A stretch of 64,000 nucleotides of DNA from Alistipes sp. (GCA_017629145.1 JAGBXR010000040.1:1-64000); one strand, 5' to 3'. Positions 15,585 to 24,980 are shown, counted from the first letter of the stretch. Made by a program: numbers and translations. Notes: generated by a model not told the origin, from the sequence alone.

Positions 15585-17333
15585 CTATAGCTTGACAATA
15601 AACGCATATGGCTCCTCTCCAAGGCTTGCCTCAAAACGATATGTGCCAGATTCCAGATTGCTATATGTTCGGGTCTCGTTTGCTTTATATCCATCCTCGT
15701 CCAGTAACTCGTTCGTGTCGTTATCGTATACCGACATCTTTGTTGCGTGCTTGTTGGTAATCGATAGTCTATTCGCGCTCTTATCGTATTCAAATGTCAT
15801 ACCCTCTGCTATCTGCTCTGGTGTAGCAGTTAGCAGCACCTTGTCTATTATCGTTCCATAAAAGTAGTTTCGTGCCCACTTCCACTCGTTTGATAACTCG
15901 CCCTTGTAATATACGCGCAGATTATCGCCAGGCTCGATAGTCTTTGTAATTACCACCTCTATAGTCTCCTCTATAAAGAGCGCTGTAAGTGGATGAACAG
16001 TGGTATTTAGAGTGTAGAGACTCTCCTTAATGTTGCCATCTTTGTCGCACAACACAAGGCTAATGTCGCCAACAAAGTCTTCTACACCAAGGTTTACGAT
16101 ACCACTAATATTGCACTCGAAAGGAGAGCCAGTAGCGTACTCACCTGTGTTATGCGACAAGATACCACCGAACTCTTTCTCGGTGTATAGAAATACACTA
16201 TCACAATACTCCGTTGTGCCATCTCTGTCAGGCTCAAAGTTAACAATTATCTGCTGGTTTAGGTAGAATTCGATATTAGGAATAAGATAATAGCCGTTTG
16301 CATCTCCACTCCAGCCGAAGTTGAAGTGGAAGTAGTCGTCAGCCTTGAAACCATCGACAACAAAACCGTGACCACCTGCATCACCAGTACCGCAGAAGAG
16401 TGTGGGGCCATACTCGCGGAGATTTGTGCGGACAAGTTCTGCCCACTCCTTATCGCTATAGCCATTATTGTATGCAAACTCCATCTTTTTAGAGTAGCCG
16501 AAATATTTAGTGAATGCAGCAATAGTTACCGCGCTGTCCGCACCCGAGCCATAGGTGTGGTAGTTCATCCGAATAGCTGTGCCGATATCCTTCATAAGCG
16601 CTGCTACCGCATAGCCCTGCTCCTCGGTATATCCCTCATCGTATCTCGTGAGCATATTGTCGTAGTCATACTTACGACCCAGCTCGTTCGCTTCGACATA
16701 ATATGTAGTGTCATACATTGTGTATGAGTATGCGGGAGTGGTTCCCACACCACACTCTGGCCAGCGATGGTAGTGACAAAGTATGGCCATTGCTGTTGCA
16801 CCACATCCAGTATATGTGTTTTTGCCGTCGATTATGGGTGTCTCAAGATTGTATGGCTCTAACTGATTCCAGAGCGCAGTCTCATATAACAACTCATCAT
16901 TTGTTCGTGTCGCAGTTGGCATAGTAGTACCGCTAATGGGCTTTGCGCTCTGGCGCGCATCCTCCACCTGGCGGCACCACGCATCAAGGATGGCAGCAGT
17001 AGCCTCTGGTAGATTGTTCATATCGAGAGTAGACTCGAAAGAGTATGCGATGATAGGGTTGATATTGCTATCTCCTGCTACAACGACAAAGCCGTTGTTA
17101 TCTCCATAATTATATATGTATAAAAGCGAACTATCAAGTGCATTGCCCGTAGAGCTATTATTGTCAACATCGCTACCTGCCCACTCAAGTTCGAGCTCTG
17201 CGGAAATAGCTCGCGTTGTGTGTCGTGAGAGAAACTCCTGTGCTATTTCGCGCGCGCGCTGTTCGCCAATAGGACCTGCGTAGAGTGTCAGCGCGGTGCA
17301 TAGTAGAGTCAAAAGTAGAAATATCTTTTTCAT
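15585..17333 (-). CDS. C10 (streptopain-like) cysteine protease, copy 2
   Basis: Secreted papain-fold protease made as a zymogen. Signal peptide (residues 1-19, ending LYAG), propeptide of the Spi/I69 type (~20-130, including YIYNYGDNNGFVVVAGD), and a catalytic domain with the nucleophile in TGCGATAMA (Cys177), the histidine in GGHGFVVDG (His322) and the aromatic loop FHFNFGWSG. A C-terminal extension of about 200 residues is beta-rich and ends GTYRFEASLGEEPYAFIVKL, reminiscent of, but not diagnostic for, a T9SS type A sorting domain. 582 residues is longer than SpeB (398). It begins 14 bases after a fimbrillin-like lipoprotein and is paralogous to the gene at 18533. Confidence 0.92.
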   Translation of the reverse strand: MKKIFLLLTLLCTALTLYAGPIGEQRAREIAQEFLSRHTTRAISAELELEWAGSDVDNNSSTGNALDSSLLYIYNYGDNNGFVVVAGDSNINPIIAYSFESTLDMNNLPEATAAILDAWCRQVEDARQSAKPISGTTMPTATRTNDELLYETALWNQLEPYNLETPIIDGKNTYTGCGATAMAILCHYHRWPECGVGTTPAYSYTMYDTTYYVEANELGRKYDYDNMLTRYDEGYTEEQGYAVAALMKDIGTAIRMNYHTYGSGADSAVTIAAFTKYFGYSKKMEFAYNNGYSDKEWAELVRTNLREYGPTLFCGTGDAGGHGFVVDGFKADDYFHFNFGWSGDANGYYLIPNIEFYLNQQIIVNFEPDRDGTTEYCDSVFLYTEKEFGGILSHNTGEYATGSPFECNISGIVNLGVEDFVGDISLVLCDKDGNIKESLYTLNTTVHPLTALFIEETIEVVITKTIEPGDNLRVYYKGELSNEWKWARNYFYGTIIDKVLLTATPEQIAEGMTFEYDKSANRLSITNKHATKMSVYDNDTNELLDEDGYKANETRTYSNLESGTYRFEASLGEEPYAFIVKL

Positions 17334-17347
17334 AGTAGATACATTGT

Positions 17348-18442
17348 TTAGAAATTAGTAAGGTCAAATTCGGTTATGCCCTGACAGTTGCTGATCTTTA
17401 CATACGTTGCATTTGTAGTCTTGGTAGTAATGACGTGTGATGGCTCATTATCAGTATATGTGTATGATGTCACATAATTGATGTTCGACATAAAGTTATC
17501 ACCCCAATAGATCAAACCAGCGAGATCGGTCTCACCCTCAAAGTATGGAGCTGATACACTCGCTCCCGTATGGCTAACAGATATTGTCTGCCACTGCACA
17601 TTGTCGCCGCTAGAGTTGAACGAAGCAACCGGTAGAATGGTGTTGCGACTGACGGTTATGCTATTCGATGTTCGCTTTGGAAATAGAGAGTCATCATCGA
17701 AGGTGATAGTTACAGAGATACCTTTGTTAAATGTCGTAGGAATTATGGTGAAGTAGAACACCGCAGGTTCATCGGTTAGTTGCACACCCTCACCACAATC
17801 AAGAGTTATCGCCTTCTCTGATGTGTTGTTCGCCTTGGCAATTCCCGATGTGTTGAAATATGTCTGACCGGCAATGATTTCACCATTATTACCCTCTAAT
17901 TTGATGCTCTTAACCACCTTATCGCCTGTGATAGATAGGCGTAAGTAGCCAAAGATATTGATGAACTTGAAATCTCTGCCGTTCTCGCTCAAACCTAACA
18001 TTGCGTTGGTATTTAAGCCATAACTACTCTTCTTGTACTCCTGTACCGATGGTAAGGTTGAGTATAGGGCTGGTGAATGGTCTGAATACGAAGAGACCTT
18101 ATGGTCGGCAAGGTATACTGCATAGGGCTTGTCGAATACACAATTCTTGGTCGAGATTGCGTGTGAGGCAATCAGACTAAAACTACCGCTACGGTCGCCA
18201 GTCTTACCGTTGAATCTATAGATATCCATTGTGTTATTGTCGAAAACGCAAATCTCATCGTTCTCTGTCCACACAGTCTGTCTCTTATCGTTAAGCTCAA
18301 CGCGAGTATCGACATCAAAATCGCTAATTATAGCGTAGATCGTATCCGCGCCGTTGTCTTTAATCCCAATCTCGTTGATAGAATCTTTTGTGCAGGCTAC
18401 AACTAACATTGTAACAAGCATATAGAGCACTACTCGTCTCAT
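17348..18442 (-). CDS. Fimbrillin-like lipoprotein paired with C10 protease, copy 2
   Basis: Lipoprotein with lipobox VVAC (Cys about residue 17 from ATG 18442). A Bacteroidales fimbrillin/adhesin-like beta fold is suggested by the early DTRVELNDKRQTVWTENDEI block and the later FGYLRLSITG..VKSIKLEGNNGEIIAG and AVFYFTIIPTTF..GISVTI blocks. It ends with a small SYTYTDNEPSH...ITEFDLTNF segment, also found at the end of copy 1. The longer ORF starts 57 bases upstream, but its first 19 residues would spoil the signal peptide. It is paralogous to 20340-21443. Role unknown; it may be a surface partner, substrate or inhibitor of the protease that follows. Confidence 0.8.
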   Translation of the reverse strand: MRRVVLYMLVTMLVVACTKDSINEIGIKDNGADTIYAIISDFDVDTRVELNDKRQTVWTENDEICVFDNNTMDIYRFNGKTGDRSGSFSLIASHAISTKNCVFDKPYAVYLADHKVSSYSDHSPALYSTLPSVQEYKKSSYGLNTNAMLGLSENGRDFKFINIFGYLRLSITGDKVVKSIKLEGNNGEIIAGQTYFNTSGIAKANNTSEKAITLDCGEGVQLTDEPAVFYFTIIPTTFNKGISVTITFDDDSLFPKRTSNSITVSRNTILPVASFNSSGDNVQWQTISVSHTGASVSAPYFEGETDLAGLIYWGDNFMSNINYVTSYTYTDNEPSHVITTKTTNATYVKISNCQGITEFDLTNF

Positions 18443-18480
18443 AAAATTAATCTGCTTGATAGATGAATTAGAATATAGTA

Positions 18481-18522
18481 TTGTCGCATAGAGAGTCATC
18501 TATAGTACTCACTATGCGACAA
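18481..18522 (-). terminator. Long hairpin between the two protease modules
   Basis: Perfect 11-bp arms TTGTCGCATAG/CTATGCGACAA with an inner GAGT/ACTC pairing, beginning 10 bases past the upstream protease stop. No T-run follows on the minus strand, so it may be a partial terminator or an RNA-stability element that sets module 2 below module 1. Confidence 0.65.
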
Positions 18523-18532
18523 TTTCAATTGG

Positions 18533-20326
18533 CTATAGGGTTATGTTTATGCTGTGAGTTGCCGAACCATTTGTTAGCTCGAGAGTCATCTCCAACGAAG
18601 ATGTGCTATTGATGACAATAGCGCACTCCTCACCACTGTTGCATCTGCCCTGGGCGATAACATTACCTCCATTTGATGGTCGGCAAACATAGTCTACTGC
18701 GACCTTGCTGCCGATGATAATAGCTCTCTTACCACTATTCTTGTAGTTCTTATCGTATCGGAGCGTCAGGTTCTTGGCGATGATATTGGTGTCATATAGC
18801 ATAATCTTATCTACTGTATTTTCGCTCGAACCTCTCATAATCTGCCACTCGTCAGGATTGTTGCCCTTGTATGCTATGCGTAGCACGTCTCCAGGCTCGA
18901 TTGTCGAGTTGATCGTAATATCTTCAAATTCTGCATAGGTTAAATAGTAGGGATCTAATTCTGTGATGTGTCCCCCGTCTATTATCTCCTTGATATTATC
19001 TGATTTATCGCATAATACTATCGCTACGTCACCGGTGAATGTTACTATACCATCATTGCTGATACATCCTACCAATACGCTAAAAGGCTTGCCCTGCTCG
19101 ATAGTCTCGCTATATGGAATGATGCCGTAGAAGTAAAATGAACCCCACTGATACTCCGTAAGTGTCAGATAGTCTGTGTACTCCGATGTGTTGTCTTTGT
19201 CGGGTACTAGGTTGAGTATGATATCCTGGCCCTCGTAGAACTCGATCTCTGGTGTGCGGTAGTAGCCATTATTCGAGCCACTCCAGCCGAAGTTGAAGTG
19301 GAAATAGTTCTTGTCGGTGTAGCCGTCTACGACAAAGGCGTGTCCGCCCTCGTTGCCTGCTCCGCTATAGAGCGAAGGGCCGCACTTGTCGATGTTAGTC
19401 TTCAGGATATTGTACCACTCCTTTGCCGAATAGCCGTCACGACGGCATAGTATAGCCTCCTTCGAGTAGCTAAAATATGTGCTCATAGCACTTGGTACCA
19501 ACTCGCTGAAGGTACCCGATGCGATGTAGTGATACATCATCTGCACCGAGGTGCCCATATCGTACATTAGTGCAGCTACGGCATTTCCCTGGGCTGTGGT
19601 ATAGTTCGCCGTGCTGTAGTTGTGCAACATTTTGTTGTAATCGTAGCTTCTGCCCAGCGTGTTTGCCTTTATGGTATGATCACGATACTCATATTCGTCG
19701 GTGTAGCTGTACGAAGGCGTTGTACCTGTACCCTTCTTGGGCCACTGGTTGTAGTGACATATGATAGCCATAGCTGTTGCAACACATCCTGTTACTGCTC
19801 GGGAGCCGTTGATATTAGGACACTCGTTGTTATATGGTGCCGACTGATCCCAAAGCGCTGTGTCGTAGATGCACACCACATTGCCCTGACCCTCGGCTGC
19901 AAGGTCGGCAGCCTGCATTGCAGTACCGTTCTCCTCTGTATATGCCTCAATCTGACGGCTCCAAGCATCGAGGATTGCACGTGTGCTGGGGGCCATATTG
20001 CTGTAGTCGAATTCGGCCTTATCGGAGTATGCCACGATAGGGTTGCTGCACTCCTTGCCGGCGATGATTACGAAGCCGAGGTTATCTGCGCGATTGTAGA
20101 TATAGAGTGTTGGCTTGTTGTCAATTGTCGCTGCGCTTGTCGTAGCTCTGTTCGCAAGGTTGTTTCCGGCCCACTCCAACTCCACGTCAACCCCTGCTGA
20201 ACGTGTTGCTTTGGCAGCGAAGAATGCACGTGCGATTTCGCGTGCTCGGTTCTCGTCGATGTGTGCTGCCCACAATGCCTCTGTGGCGAGCAGCAGTATT
20301 GCGATTAGGAATAATATCTTTTTCAT
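18533..20326 (-). CDS. C10 (streptopain-like) cysteine protease, copy 1
   Basis: Same architecture as copy 2: signal peptide (1-20, ending LWAA), Spi/I69-type propeptide (IDENRAREIA...YIYNRADNLGFVIIAGKE), catalytic Cys181 in TGCVATAMA, His329 in GGHAFVVDG, and FHFNFGWSG. A C-terminal region of about 230 residues follows and ends in ATHSINITL. 597 residues from ATG 20326; the longer ORF (20383) overlaps the preceding gene and lacks a signal at its start. It follows the lipoprotein gene by 13 bases. In streptococci SpeB is neutralised by Spi and in Bacteroides fragilis C10 proteases have small paired inhibitors; no small inhibitor gene is seen here. Confidence 0.92.
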   Translation of the reverse strand: MKKILFLIAILLLATEALWAAHIDENRAREIARAFFAAKATRSAGVDVELEWAGNNLANRATTSAATIDNKPTLYIYNRADNLGFVIIAGKECSNPIVAYSDKAEFDYSNMAPSTRAILDAWSRQIEAYTEENGTAMQAADLAAEGQGNVVCIYDTALWDQSAPYNNECPNINGSRAVTGCVATAMAIICHYNQWPKKGTGTTPSYSYTDEYEYRDHTIKANTLGRSYDYNKMLHNYSTANYTTAQGNAVAALMYDMGTSVQMMYHYIASGTFSELVPSAMSTYFSYSKEAILCRRDGYSAKEWYNILKTNIDKCGPSLYSGAGNEGGHAFVVDGYTDKNYFHFNFGWSGSNNGYYRTPEIEFYEGQDIILNLVPDKDNTSEYTDYLTLTEYQWGSFYFYGIIPYSETIEQGKPFSVLVGCISNDGIVTFTGDVAIVLCDKSDNIKEIIDGGHITELDPYYLTYAEFEDITINSTIEPGDVLRIAYKGNNPDEWQIMRGSSENTVDKIMLYDTNIIAKNLTLRYDKNYKNSGKRAIIIGSKVAVDYVCRPSNGGNVIAQGRCNSGEECAIVINSTSSLEMTLELTNGSATHSINITL

Positions 20327-20339
20327 AGTTGTCTCGGGT

Positions 20340-21443
20340 TTAGAAGTTTGAGAAATCGACACTTGTGATGTTGCTACAGTCACTGAACTCTATGGCCGAA
20401 GCATCCGTAACCTTCACTGTTACGGTGTGTGTATCCTCGCCATCAGTATATACATACGACGATGTGCTGTTAGCCACCGAATAGGTGTCATCTCCCCAGT
20501 AGATATAACCCGTTACACTCGAGCCATTGCTGTAGAGTTGTGGAGCTGTGATACTCTCTGTATCCTTGTAGGTAATCAATGCATACTGCCAGTCGATATT
20601 GGTGTTAAGCTTGACATTCTGCATTGGTACAATCGTGTTGCGGTTGATTGTGATACTTTTCGATGTAGACTTTGGAATAGTTTCGCCATCCTCAAACTCA
20701 ACATTGATATTGATACCATTCTCGAAGGTCATAGGTGCAAGCGAGAAGTAGAATTGTGTAGGCTTATCGCTGAGCTTTACTCCTTCTGGGCAGTTGAGCG
20801 TAATTTGCTTCGAGGTATTCTCGTACCAGTCGGTGAACGAAATGTTGTTGAATCCGTAGTAGCGTGTACCAGCAACAACTTCGCCGTTGTTACCCTGAAG
20901 CTTAATGCTCTTTACAGTGCCTTCGCCAGTGAGGCTCAAACGCAGATAGCCGTTCAGGTTATTGAAGTAGAAGTCGCGACCATTCTCGCTCGTACCCAAC
21001 ATAAGGTTTGAAGCTGGATCGAAGCTATCTTTGTGGTACTCCTGCTCGTTCTTGACCTCGGCGGTGAAGACGAGCTCATTGTTCAGGTATCCGACCGCAA
21101 TGTAGTTGAATATCGGATATGTAGCATAGTGCTTGCCGCCGAATGCATCGCCCCAGTTGTTGTATGTTGTTACGCGCGTGAACTCGCCGTAGCGGTCACC
21201 CGTATTTCCGGTGAACTGCCACGCCTCGAGCTGACTATCTCCCATAACAAGTATCTGATCGCCTGCTGTCCAGACAGTTTTTGTGTTACTGTTTAGCTCG
21301 ACACGCGAGCCGTCGTCTACATCGGTGTAGGCGTAAATCTTCGGAGCATCATCTCGATAAATGCTCTCTTCGATGCTGTCTTGTGTACATCCCCAAATGA
21401 ATGCTACAAACAGGAGTAACACTCCATAAAGAAGTTTTCTCAT
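20340..21443 (-). CDS. Fimbrillin-like lipoprotein paired with C10 protease, copy 1
   Basis: Lipoprotein: MRKLLYGVLLLFVAFIWGC, lipobox IWGC (Cys19). Shares with copy 2 the blocks SRVELNSNTKTVWTAGDQI, NGYLRLSLTG..TVKSIKLQGNNGEVVAG and FYFSLAPMTF..GININVEF, plus the small C-terminal segment (YTDGEDTHTVTVKV...ITSVDFSNF), which looks like a single leucine-rich-type or BspA-like cap. It starts 40 bases after pncB, with no clear promoter in the gap. Fixed pairing with a C10 protease suggests a joint function; the nature of that function is not visible. Confidence 0.8.
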   Translation of the reverse strand: MRKLLYGVLLLFVAFIWGCTQDSIEESIYRDDAPKIYAYTDVDDGSRVELNSNTKTVWTAGDQILVMGDSQLEAWQFTGNTGDRYGEFTRVTTYNNWGDAFGGKHYATYPIFNYIAVGYLNNELVFTAEVKNEQEYHKDSFDPASNLMLGTSENGRDFYFNNLNGYLRLSLTGEGTVKSIKLQGNNGEVVAGTRYYGFNNISFTDWYENTSKQITLNCPEGVKLSDKPTQFYFSLAPMTFENGININVEFEDGETIPKSTSKSITINRNTIVPMQNVKLNTNIDWQYALITYKDTESITAPQLYSNGSSVTGYIYWGDDTYSVANSTSSYVYTDGEDTHTVTVKVTDASAIEFSDCSNITSVDFSNF

Positions 21444-21483
21444 AGTTATTATTAATAATAGGTATATAGGTTTTTCATATCAA

Positions 21484-22647
21484 TTATGCCTGCTGCTTGA
21501 GCAAGTAGCGATATACTCTTACCTCGTCTGGATCGCCCATCTCTTTACCCTCGACATCCGAGAGCTTTACGCAGAGCTGTTTTGGCTTGCGCTCGTTGAT
21601 CTGGCAAGATGACAACTTCATAACGATGTTGCACGATGCGTGACCCGTGTCGCACGTGAGGTTTGTGCCGATACCGAACATACATCTGATGCGGCCATCG
21701 CACGCACGCTTAATCTCTACGGCCTTCTCGAAGTTGAGCGAGTCGCTGAAGACAATGCTCTTTGTCAGAGGATCGATGCCGAGCTCCTTGTAGCGGTTGA
21801 TAGCCATATCGATAAAGGCAATTGGGTCGCCCGAGTCGTGGCGTACACCATCGAACAGACAGGCGTGCTTCTTCGAGAAGTTGTTGAAGAAGACCTCTGA
21901 ACCGAAGCTGTCCGTAAGAGCTGTGCCGAGGTATCCGTCGTATACCTTCACCCAGTCCTCCATTGTCAGGTAGTTAGCGTTACGAGGACCACCGTTTACG
22001 GCTGCGATAAACATTGGAAGCTCGTGGGGGTATGTGCCAATCATCTTCATATCGAGCTCCATAGCAAGGTGGCAGTTCGATGTGCCGACACATCCGCAAG
22101 GGTTGTTCTTGAGGTGCTTAACGACCATACGCTGCACGTCGTACGAGAAGCGGCGGCGTGTGCCGAAGTCCGAGAAAATGATGTTGTTCTCGCGTGCTAT
22201 CTGCTCCTTCTGCTCAAGGCGTGCAATCATCGCCTCGGCATCGTAGCTGTTGCGTAGGTGGAATAGCTCCGAAACAGTGGCTAGGATAGGTATCTCGTAT
22301 AGCGTAACCTTGTACATATAGTCCGTTACGTTAATCTGCAAGTGCTGCTCCTCGTCGAGCCATACGTTGATCTTCGATGCATCGAAGCGGAAGCCCAGCA
22401 ACCACTCGAAGTAGTTCTGTGGGATATACTTGCAATTGCTCTTCATATAGCGGAACTCGTCATCCGAGAGCGATATGCGCTCCAAGGCCTTGAACTCAGC
22501 CTTGAGATCCTCCAGAAAGTCCGCGTCGAAGCGTGTCTTTGCACGATCGTTGAACGTAAATGTACCTATGGCCTGTGGGTATAGCTTGAAATAGGCATAC
22601 GATGTGGTAAATTTGTAAAGGTCAGTGTCTAGGATTGAACGTATCAT
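21484..22647 (-). CDS. pncB: Nicotinate phosphoribosyltransferase
   Basis: Makes nicotinate mononucleotide from nicotinate and PRPP (ATP-coupled), the Preiss-Handler entry to NAD. Conserved blocks: LDTDLYKFTTSYAYFKLYP at the N-terminus, FSDFGTRRRFS, GTSNCHLA, GTYPHELPMF, the phosphoribosyl site GVRHDSGDP and FSDSLN, FGIGTNLT. 387 residues, like E. coli PncB. It starts 5 bases after cinA, whose C-terminal PncC domain also feeds NAD salvage. Confidence 0.96.
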   Translation of the reverse strand: MIRSILDTDLYKFTTSYAYFKLYPQAIGTFTFNDRAKTRFDADFLEDLKAEFKALERISLSDDEFRYMKSNCKYIPQNYFEWLLGFRFDASKINVWLDEEQHLQINVTDYMYKVTLYEIPILATVSELFHLRNSYDAEAMIARLEQKEQIARENNIIFSDFGTRRRFSYDVQRMVVKHLKNNPCGCVGTSNCHLAMELDMKMIGTYPHELPMFIAAVNGGPRNANYLTMEDWVKVYDGYLGTALTDSFGSEVFFNNFSKKHACLFDGVRHDSGDPIAFIDMAINRYKELGIDPLTKSIVFSDSLNFEKAVEIKRACDGRIRCMFGIGTNLTCDTGHASCNIVMKLSSCQINERKPKQLCVKLSDVEGKEMGDPDEVRVYRYLLKQQA

Positions 22648-22652
22648 AACGC

Positions 22653-23897
22653 TTATAGCTTTTTAAGTTCGTTGTAAAGTAGTTCTATTGCATATGCCGA
22701 TGCTCGGCTGATTATCTGTGAACGATCTGTGCCGCAGTTGCGCACTACGGCGATTGTCTTCTCGGGTGTGGCTACAGCCATCCATACCGTACCGACAGGC
22801 TTTAGCTCAGAGCCTCCCGTAGGTCCTGCAATACCCGTAGTGGCTATGGCGTAGTCTGCGCCCGATACCTTTCTCGCGCCTTCGGCCATAGCTCGGGCAA
22901 CCGATTCGCTGACAGCACCGTCGCGCTGGATGAACTCATTGTCCACGCCAAGAATGTTGCACTTTGCGCTGTTGGCGTAGCTCACAACGCCTGCGAGGAA
23001 GTATGTCGAAGCTCCTGCCATAGCCGTAAACTTCGATGCGATGCTGCCTCCCGTACAGCTCTCCGCTACGGCAAGCGTCTCGCCGCGCGAGATGAGAAAC
23101 TCGTGTACGCGCTGCTCGATGGTCGAGCCCTCCATACCAATGATATTGTCGGGTATGATGCGCTCCAACTCGGCAAAGGCAGCAGCAATTTCGCTCTCGG
23201 ACTGCTCCTTTTCGACGTCATATGCCGAAAGTCGCAGACGTACAATATTGGGTGCTGGCAGATATGCCAGATGCAGATAGTCGGGTAGGGCCTCCTCCCA
23301 CGCCGCGATGCGCTCGGCGAGTATCGACTCGGCGATACCGTGTGTTATGAGCGTGCGGTGGACAATCGTACCAAGTTCGAAACGCTCCTTGAGGCGTGGC
23401 AATACCTCATCCTCCATAAGGTGCTCCATCTCGAACGGAACGCCCGGAAGCGAGATAACAACACCTCCCTCGGCCGTATCGAACCACATACCTGGGGCTG
23501 TGCCGTGGGCATTGTGCAACACTGTGCAGCACTCGGGAAGCATCGCCTGACCGCGGTTAAGCTCGGTGAATGCTATGCCTCGGCGCTCCAATAGACGGCG
23601 CACGTGTTCGCCCTCTGCCTCGTTGTATACAAGTTCTGAAGCGAACATCTGTGCCAGCGTATGCTTGGTGATGTCATCCTTCGTAGGGCCGAGACCGCCA
23701 GTGATGATAACCACCTCCGATGTGCGCATTACTCGTTGCAGTGTCTCGACAATGACATCTCTTCTGTCGCCGATAGATATCTTCTCGCCAATAGCTATGC
23801 CTACGCCATTGAGGTGGCGTGAAATCGAGGCGCTGTTGGTGTCAACAATCTGGCCGATAAGTATCTCGTCGCCTATGGTAACTATTGTTGCTCTCAT
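22653..23897 (-). CDS. cinA: CinA: molybdopterin-binding-like domain plus PncC NMN amidase
   Basis: Two-domain protein. The N-terminal MoaB/MogA-like (COG1058) domain (~1-170) has TIGDEILIGQIVDTNS and ITGGLGPTKDD. The C-terminal PncC domain (~255-414) has the amidase signature LAVAESCTGGSIASKFT and TTGIAGPTGG. PncC deamidates NMN to NaMN, and the COG1058 domain of some members is an ADP-ribose pyrophosphatase, so both link to NAD turnover. 414 residues, standard. 6 bases after the pyrD-like gene and 5 before pncB. Confidence 0.95.
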   Translation of the reverse strand: MRATIVTIGDEILIGQIVDTNSASISRHLNGVGIAIGEKISIGDRRDVIVETLQRVMRTSEVVIITGGLGPTKDDITKHTLAQMFASELVYNEAEGEHVRRLLERRGIAFTELNRGQAMLPECCTVLHNAHGTAPGMWFDTAEGGVVISLPGVPFEMEHLMEDEVLPRLKERFELGTIVHRTLITHGIAESILAERIAAWEEALPDYLHLAYLPAPNIVRLRLSAYDVEKEQSESEIAAAFAELERIIPDNIIGMEGSTIEQRVHEFLISRGETLAVAESCTGGSIASKFTAMAGASTYFLAGVVSYANSAKCNILGVDNEFIQRDGAVSESVARAMAEGARKVSGADYAIATTGIAGPTGGSELKPVGTVWMAVATPEKTIAVVRNCGTDRSQIISRASAYAIELLYNELKKL

Positions 23898-23903
23898 TCT
23901 TTA

Positions 23904-24962
23904 CTATGCTTTATTCTCGCTCTGTGTCTGCTCGCTGCTCTGTGCAGAGCTTTTTGTGGCGAGTAGCTTCGAGGATTTCTTCAAAAGTTTCAGTCCATTC
24001 TCCCTGAGTCCAGTGTTGAGGGCTACGAGCGAAGCTCCCGCCTCAAGCATACGGCATACATCCTCGGGCAACATCATACCTCCTGAACCGATGATAGGGT
24101 AGTTGCCCTCGGTGCGTTCGGCAATGTAGCGCACAATCTCTATCGACCGCTCGGTAAGACGTGCACCACTTACAGCTCCTGCCTCCTCGGGGAGGAGTTC
24201 CAGTGATCCAGCTACAGCCTCGATGCCGTCCAGCGGTGTCTCGATAAGGATGTCGATAATTGTATCCAGCTCCTCACGATTCAGGTCGGGAGATATCTTG
24301 GCGAGGATTGGCCTGTAGTCGGGCTGTCCGCGACGGAACTCGAATAGGGGCTCGATAAGCGAGAGTATCTCTTCTCGTGTGCGTGGCACGAAGCGCTTCG
24401 ATGCGGTGTTACAGGCTATGTTGATGACGAAGAAATCGACATACTGATACATATTTCGGAATACACGCAGATACTCCTTGACCCTCTCCTCGGCGTGCGA
24501 AGCTGTCTGCTTGCCGATGTTGCAGCCAATGACCAGGTTGCGCGTGTAGTCGCTCCTGCGACGCACCTTGTCCAGAACATACTCCAGACCGCGTGATGGA
24601 TATCCCGAGTTGTCGATCAGCGAGTCGCTGTTGCGCAGTCGGCGTATACGTGGACGCGATGTGCCTGGCTGGGGGCGTGGTACTACCGAGCCAATCTCCA
24701 CAAAGCCGAAGCCCGTAGCTGCCAGCTCGTTGAGGAGCTCGCCGTCGGAGTCGAAACCTGCGGCTACACCTATGGGAGTGTTGAAATGGATGCCAAATAC
24801 CTCTCGCTCAAGGTTTATCTTGCGCGGAGCAAGACTCATACGCAACCCCCATTTGCCAAACGGCAATGAGCCAACAAAGCCTATCAGCGCGGTGTGCAGA
24901 GTGTGGGCACTCTCGGCTGGCAGCAGAAACCTTGTGAGATATTTGAATATTGTGCGTTTCAT
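23904..24962 (-). CDS. Divergent dihydroorotate dehydrogenase-like flavoprotein
   Basis: TIM-barrel protein aligning with class 2 (membrane-associated, quinone) PyrD over its whole length: the N-terminal helical extension, NTPIGVAAGFD, FVEIGSVVPRPQPG..RPR, GCNIGKQ, AKISPDL and PIIGSGGMM..EDVCRMLEAGASLVALNTG. The FMN side is kept, but the substrate side is altered. The catalytic-base region NxSSPNT reads NIACNT (Cys184 at the class 2 serine position, proline missing), FNNxG reads IDNSG, and the TNTT segment is absent (AVAGSLELL). Either a divergent enzyme or one with another substrate. The low-complexity tail SSAQSSEQTQSENKA is unusual. Lies 18 bases after the histidine kinase gene. Confidence 0.8.
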   Translation of the reverse strand: MKRTIFKYLTRFLLPAESAHTLHTALIGFVGSLPFGKWGLRMSLAPRKINLEREVFGIHFNTPIGVAAGFDSDGELLNELAATGFGFVEIGSVVPRPQPGTSRPRIRRLRNSDSLIDNSGYPSRGLEYVLDKVRRRSDYTRNLVIGCNIGKQTASHAEERVKEYLRVFRNMYQYVDFFVINIACNTASKRFVPRTREEILSLIEPLFEFRRGQPDYRPILAKISPDLNREELDTIIDILIETPLDGIEAVAGSLELLPEEAGAVSGARLTERSIEIVRYIAERTEGNYPIIGSGGMMLPEDVCRMLEAGASLVALNTGLRENGLKLLKKSSKLLATKSSAQSSEQTQSENKA

Positions 24963-24980
24963 CCTGTCGAACTTAATGCG

